From Thermoanaerobaculaceae bacterium (lineage in GTDB: Bacteria > Acidobacteriota > Thermoanaerobaculia > Thermoanaerobaculales > Thermoanaerobaculaceae), in the NCBI GenBank assembly GCA_022865555.1, contig JALHTD010000174.1:1-19153 (forward strand): a stretch of DNA of 19,153 nt, read 5' to 3'. Of this stretch, positions 17,011 through 19,153 are shown piece after piece. The notes below the pieces were generated by a model. The model worked only from the letters and a program-made list of their open reading frames with translations. It had not been told where the DNA came from and made no database searches. Positions within the stretch are counted from its first letter, which is position 1, and each line of letters begins with the position of its first letter. The position numbers and the translations under genes are program-made.

Positions 17011-18222
17011 TCAGGCAGCCGTCGGCTGAACCTTGTGGACGGTCCCGCAGTGCGGGCACGCGATCTGGCGGCCCAGGTAGGCGGGCGGGAACTTGAGCGT
17101 GGTCCCGCAGGCGCACGGGACGAATGAGTAGCGGTTCAGCCGCCACAGCATGTCGGTGGTCTGCCGCACCCGCTCAAGCCGGCTCCCGGCATCGGGCGCG
17201 CCCGGCGGGGCCGCCGGCCTTGTCTCTGCAGCCGCGAGCGCCCCGAACGGCACGACGCCCACCGCCCGCCCGGTGACCTTCCGAAACGCCTGGTCGTAGT
17301 GCACCAGCCCTGCGCCCGCCCCCATCGAGCGCAGGATTCGTATCCGCTCGGAGATCGGCGGGTGCGTGCTCGAGAGGTCGGCAAGACCCCTTGGGCTCAC
17401 GCCAAGCGGGTTGACGATGTACATCGGTGCGGTGGCGCGGGTGGCGACTCCGAGCTTCGCGGTGGAGCGCGAGATCTTCTCGAGGGCGCTGGCCAGCCCC
17501 TCCGGGTAGCGCGTGTAGAGGGCAGAGGATGCATCCGCAAGGTATTCGCGCCGGCGTGAGATCGCGAGGTAGATCAGCTGTGCGACCAGGGGCGCCAGGA
17601 TCATCAGCGCGATGGCGACAACCAGGATGATGAGCTGCGCCTGGCCTCCGCTCCGCGAAGACGTTCGCCGTCGCCCACCACCGTAGAAAAACATGCGGGC
17701 CCCGGCGTCCGCGAGCAGCACGATGGCGCCCATCATGACCCCGACCATCATCATGTAGAGCACGTCGCGGTTCGCAACGTGACCCAGTTCGTGCGCGATG
17801 ACGCCCTGCAGTTCGTCGCGGTTCAGCGTCTCCAGAAGGCCGGCGGTAACTGCCACCACGGCATGCTGCGGGTCGCGCCCGGTGGCGAATGCGTTCGGCG
17901 CAGCCTCGTCGATGATATACACATCCGGAGGCTTCGGAAGCCCGGCCGCGATGCTCATCTCCTCGACGACGTTGAACAGCACCGGGTTGTCCTTCTTCTC
18001 GATTCGGCGCGCGCGGGCGAGGGCGAGGAAGATCGAGTCGCCCTGATAGTAGCTCACCAGCGTGAGGCCGATCCAGACGAGGAACGCGACGAAGAGCCCG
18101 CCGGCTCCCGCCCCGGGTGCGAGTGCCTCACCCAGCGTGTAGCCGAGCAGGAAGAGCAGGGCCGCCATCAGCACCACGAGGGTGGCGGCGCGGCGTTGGT
18201 TGGCGCGAACGAGTTCCCACAC
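17011..18222 (-). CDS. htpX: M48-family membrane zinc metalloprotease (HtpX-like) with C-terminal zinc ribbon
   Basis: 403-residue membrane protease of the HtpX group, which degrades damaged membrane proteins. Two N-terminal membrane helices (about 12-32 and 41-59) precede the catalytic HELGH (144-148). Two more hydrophobic segments (about 155-175, 196-220) lead to Glu226 in RRREYLADASSAL, the third zinc ligand. SSTHPPISERIRIL is the conserved late motif. HtpX usually ends soon after this (about 290 residues). Here about 100 residues are added, ending in a Cys cluster (C370, C372, C389, C392) that looks like a zinc ribbon. GTG 18222 is the only start codon after the in-frame lemA stop and has no visible ribosome site, so translation is probably coupled to lemA. 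Confidence 0.92.
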   Translation of the reverse strand: MWELVRANQRRAATLVVLMAALLFLLGYTLGEALAPGAGAGGLFVAFLVWIGLTLVSYYQGDSIFLALARARRIEKKDNPVLFNVVEEMSIAAGLPKPPDVYIIDEAAPNAFATGRDPQHAVVAVTAGLLETLNRDELQGVIAHELGHVANRDVLYMMMVGVMMGAIVLLADAGARMFFYGGGRRRTSSRSGGQAQLIILVVAIALMILAPLVAQLIYLAISRRREYLADASSALYTRYPEGLASALEKISRSTAKLGVATRATAPMYIVNPLGVSPRGLADLSSTHPPISERIRILRSMGAGAGLVHYDQAFRKVTGRAVGVVPFGALAAAETRPAAPPGAPDAGSRLERVRQTTDMLWRLNRYSFVPCACGTTLKFPPAYLGRQIACPHCGTVHKVQPTAA

Positions 18223-18237
18223 GGTATGGGGATCCGG

Positions 18238-18792
18238 CTAGAACTTGACCTGCGGCGCCTGGCGCTCCTCCGCCGCCTCGACCTCGAAGAACTTCTCCAT
18301 CTTGAAGCTGAACGAGGTCGCGATGATGCTGGAGGGGAACATCTGTATCTTGTTGTTGAGCCGCATCACCGCGTCGTTGTAGTACTGGCGCGCAAACGAG
18401 ATCTTGTTCTCGGTCGAGGTCAGCTCCTCCTGGAGCGCGAGGAAGTTCTGGTTGGCCTTGAGGTCCGGGTATGCCTCGGCTACGGCGAACAGCGAGCGCA
18501 ACGTCTGAGACAGCGCGTTTTCCGCCTTGGCGCGCTCCTCGACGCCCCCGGTGACCTGGATCGCCTGCTGGCGTGCCTTCGTCACCGCCTCGAGCGTGTT
18601 GCGCTCGTGGCCCATGTACCCCTTGACGGCCTCCACAAGGTTGGGGATCAGGTCGTGCCGCCGCTTCAGCTGCACGTCGATCTGGCCCCACGAGTTCCTC
18701 ACCTCGTTTCGTGAGCCGACCAGGCCGTTGTACATCCCCATCACCCACAACGCCACAAGCACGACAACGATCAGAAAGAACAGGAAGATCAT
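18238..18792 (-). CDS. lemA: LemA family protein
   Basis: 184-residue LemA-type membrane protein: one N-terminal membrane helix (1-19) and a helical domain facing the periplasm or cytoplasm (topology not decided here). Signatures are QLKRRHDLIPNLVEAVKGY (about 41-59), the FAVAEAYPDLKANQNFLALQ segment, ELTSTENKISFARQYYNDAV, and the Phe-rich end FPSSIIATSFSF. The function is not well established; LemA genes commonly neighbour HtpX-type proteases or TPM-domain genes. ATG 18792 has GGAGG upstream and overlaps the stop of the zinc-ribbon gene as ATGA. It is followed 15 bases later by htpX. Confidence 0.94.
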   Translation of the reverse strand: MIFLFFLIVVVLVALWVMGMYNGLVGSRNEVRNSWGQIDVQLKRRHDLIPNLVEAVKGYMGHERNTLEAVTKARQQAIQVTGGVEERAKAENALSQTLRSLFAVAEAYPDLKANQNFLALQEELTSTENKISFARQYYNDAVMRLNNKIQMFPSSIIATSFSFKMEKFFEVEAAEERQAPQVKF

Positions 18793-19153
18793 CGCTCCAC
18801 CTCCCCTGAATCACGATCCGGTCCGGTCGTCGCCGGCGCCTCTGGCACCGGTGCCCCGAACGTCTCACCCATGAAAGCCAGAACCGCCTGAGCTGGGGAA
18901 CCCGGTACCGGAGTCAACTGCCGCACCAGCACACCCAGTTCCCCGTGGTCGAACCACAGCCCGTGCCCCGCGCAGCGGTCGAGCAGCACCCGGAGTGACG
19001 TCCCCAGTGCCACCTTGTCCATCGCCCTGTCGCAGCGCGGACACCGCCGCGGTTTCTCGCTGGTCGCGGCCCTTTCCAGCGACCCCTCCGGCACGCGCAG
19101 TGGGCGGCCAAGCTTCTCGGAGAGCAAGGCAAACTCGCCGGCGTCGAACCAAA
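18789..19153 (-). CDS. Zinc-ribbon (TFIIB-type) protein, 5' end outside the window
   Basis: Partial: the reading frame is open to the right edge, so the N-terminus is missing and the internal TTG at 19127 need not be a start. About 120 residues are visible. The first seven, WFDAGEF, are the tail of one TFIIB-type zinc ribbon. A second follows: CPRCDRAMDKV, then DRCAGHGLWFDHGELGVL. Its second metal pair reads Cys-x-x-His instead of Cys-x-x-Cys. A Pro/Ala/Thr-rich C-terminal tail follows. Tandem zinc ribbons of this type occur in small bacterial proteins of unknown function. It is coupled to lemA by an ATGA overlap. Confidence 0.75.
   Translation of the reverse strand, partial: WFDAGEFALLSEKLGRPLRVPEGSLERAATSEKPRRCPRCDRAMDKVALGTSLRVLLDRCAGHGLWFDHGELGVLVRQLTPVPGSPAQAVLAFMGETFGAPVPEAPATTGPDRDSGEVER

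Noticed and set aside
17016..17028. Small inverted repeat CAGCC-GTC-GGCTG between ferritin and htpX ends
   Set aside because: Five base pairs, inside the htpX coding end and without a U-tract, so not supported as a terminator.

Overview
This GC-rich window (mostly C/G third codon positions) comes from a Gram-negative bacterium: it encodes a TonB-dependent outer-membrane receptor, meso-DAP peptidoglycan recycling and an F-type ATP synthase with paired b and b' stalk subunits. Split atp operon, TonB receptor with cobalamin riboswitch, DUF1573 protein and the AAA+/VWA pair together suggest Acidobacteriota or a deltaproteobacterial-type lineage. This is inference from gene style; no rRNA is present to settle it.

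Layout. (1) 4-5412, minus strand: atpF'-atpF-atpH-atpA-atpG-atpD, tightly packed with 4-base GTGA overlaps and a mix of ATG, GTG and TTG starts. The a and c genes are not upstream, so they must lie elsewhere; epsilon is expected just past the left edge. A promoter and small hairpins lie at 5442-5507. (2) 5536-8425, minus strand: a cobalamin riboswitch controls a BtuB-like TonB receptor, followed 26 bases later by a secreted protein of unknown function. (3) 8471-9598, minus strand: a secreted DUF1573 protein ending in a strong intrinsic terminator. (4) 9685-11564, plus strand: mpl (cell-wall recycling ligase) and pgpA (phosphatidylglycerophosphatase), coupled by ATGA. (5) 11561-16297, minus strand: MoxR-like AAA+ ATPase, VWA protein and membrane HAMP/SpoIIE-type phosphatase, in that transcription order; an interspersed-repeat-like element lies between the first two. 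(6) 16382-17003, plus strand: non-haem ferritin with its own promoter, a dyad upstream and a leader hairpin. (7) 17011-19153, minus strand: a TFIIB-type zinc-ribbon protein (cut by the right edge), lemA and htpX.

Most of the content is envelope and energy housekeeping. The best candidates for something new are the unknown secreted protein placed under B12 control, the AAA+/VWA/PP2C-type phosphatase cluster, and the zinc-ribbon-tailed HtpX next to LemA and a zinc-ribbon gene. No phage, insertion sequence, CRISPR array, tRNA or rRNA was recognised. The largest gene-free stretches are 8253-8527 (riboswitch, promoter, terminator) and 16298-16511 (ferritin promoter region).
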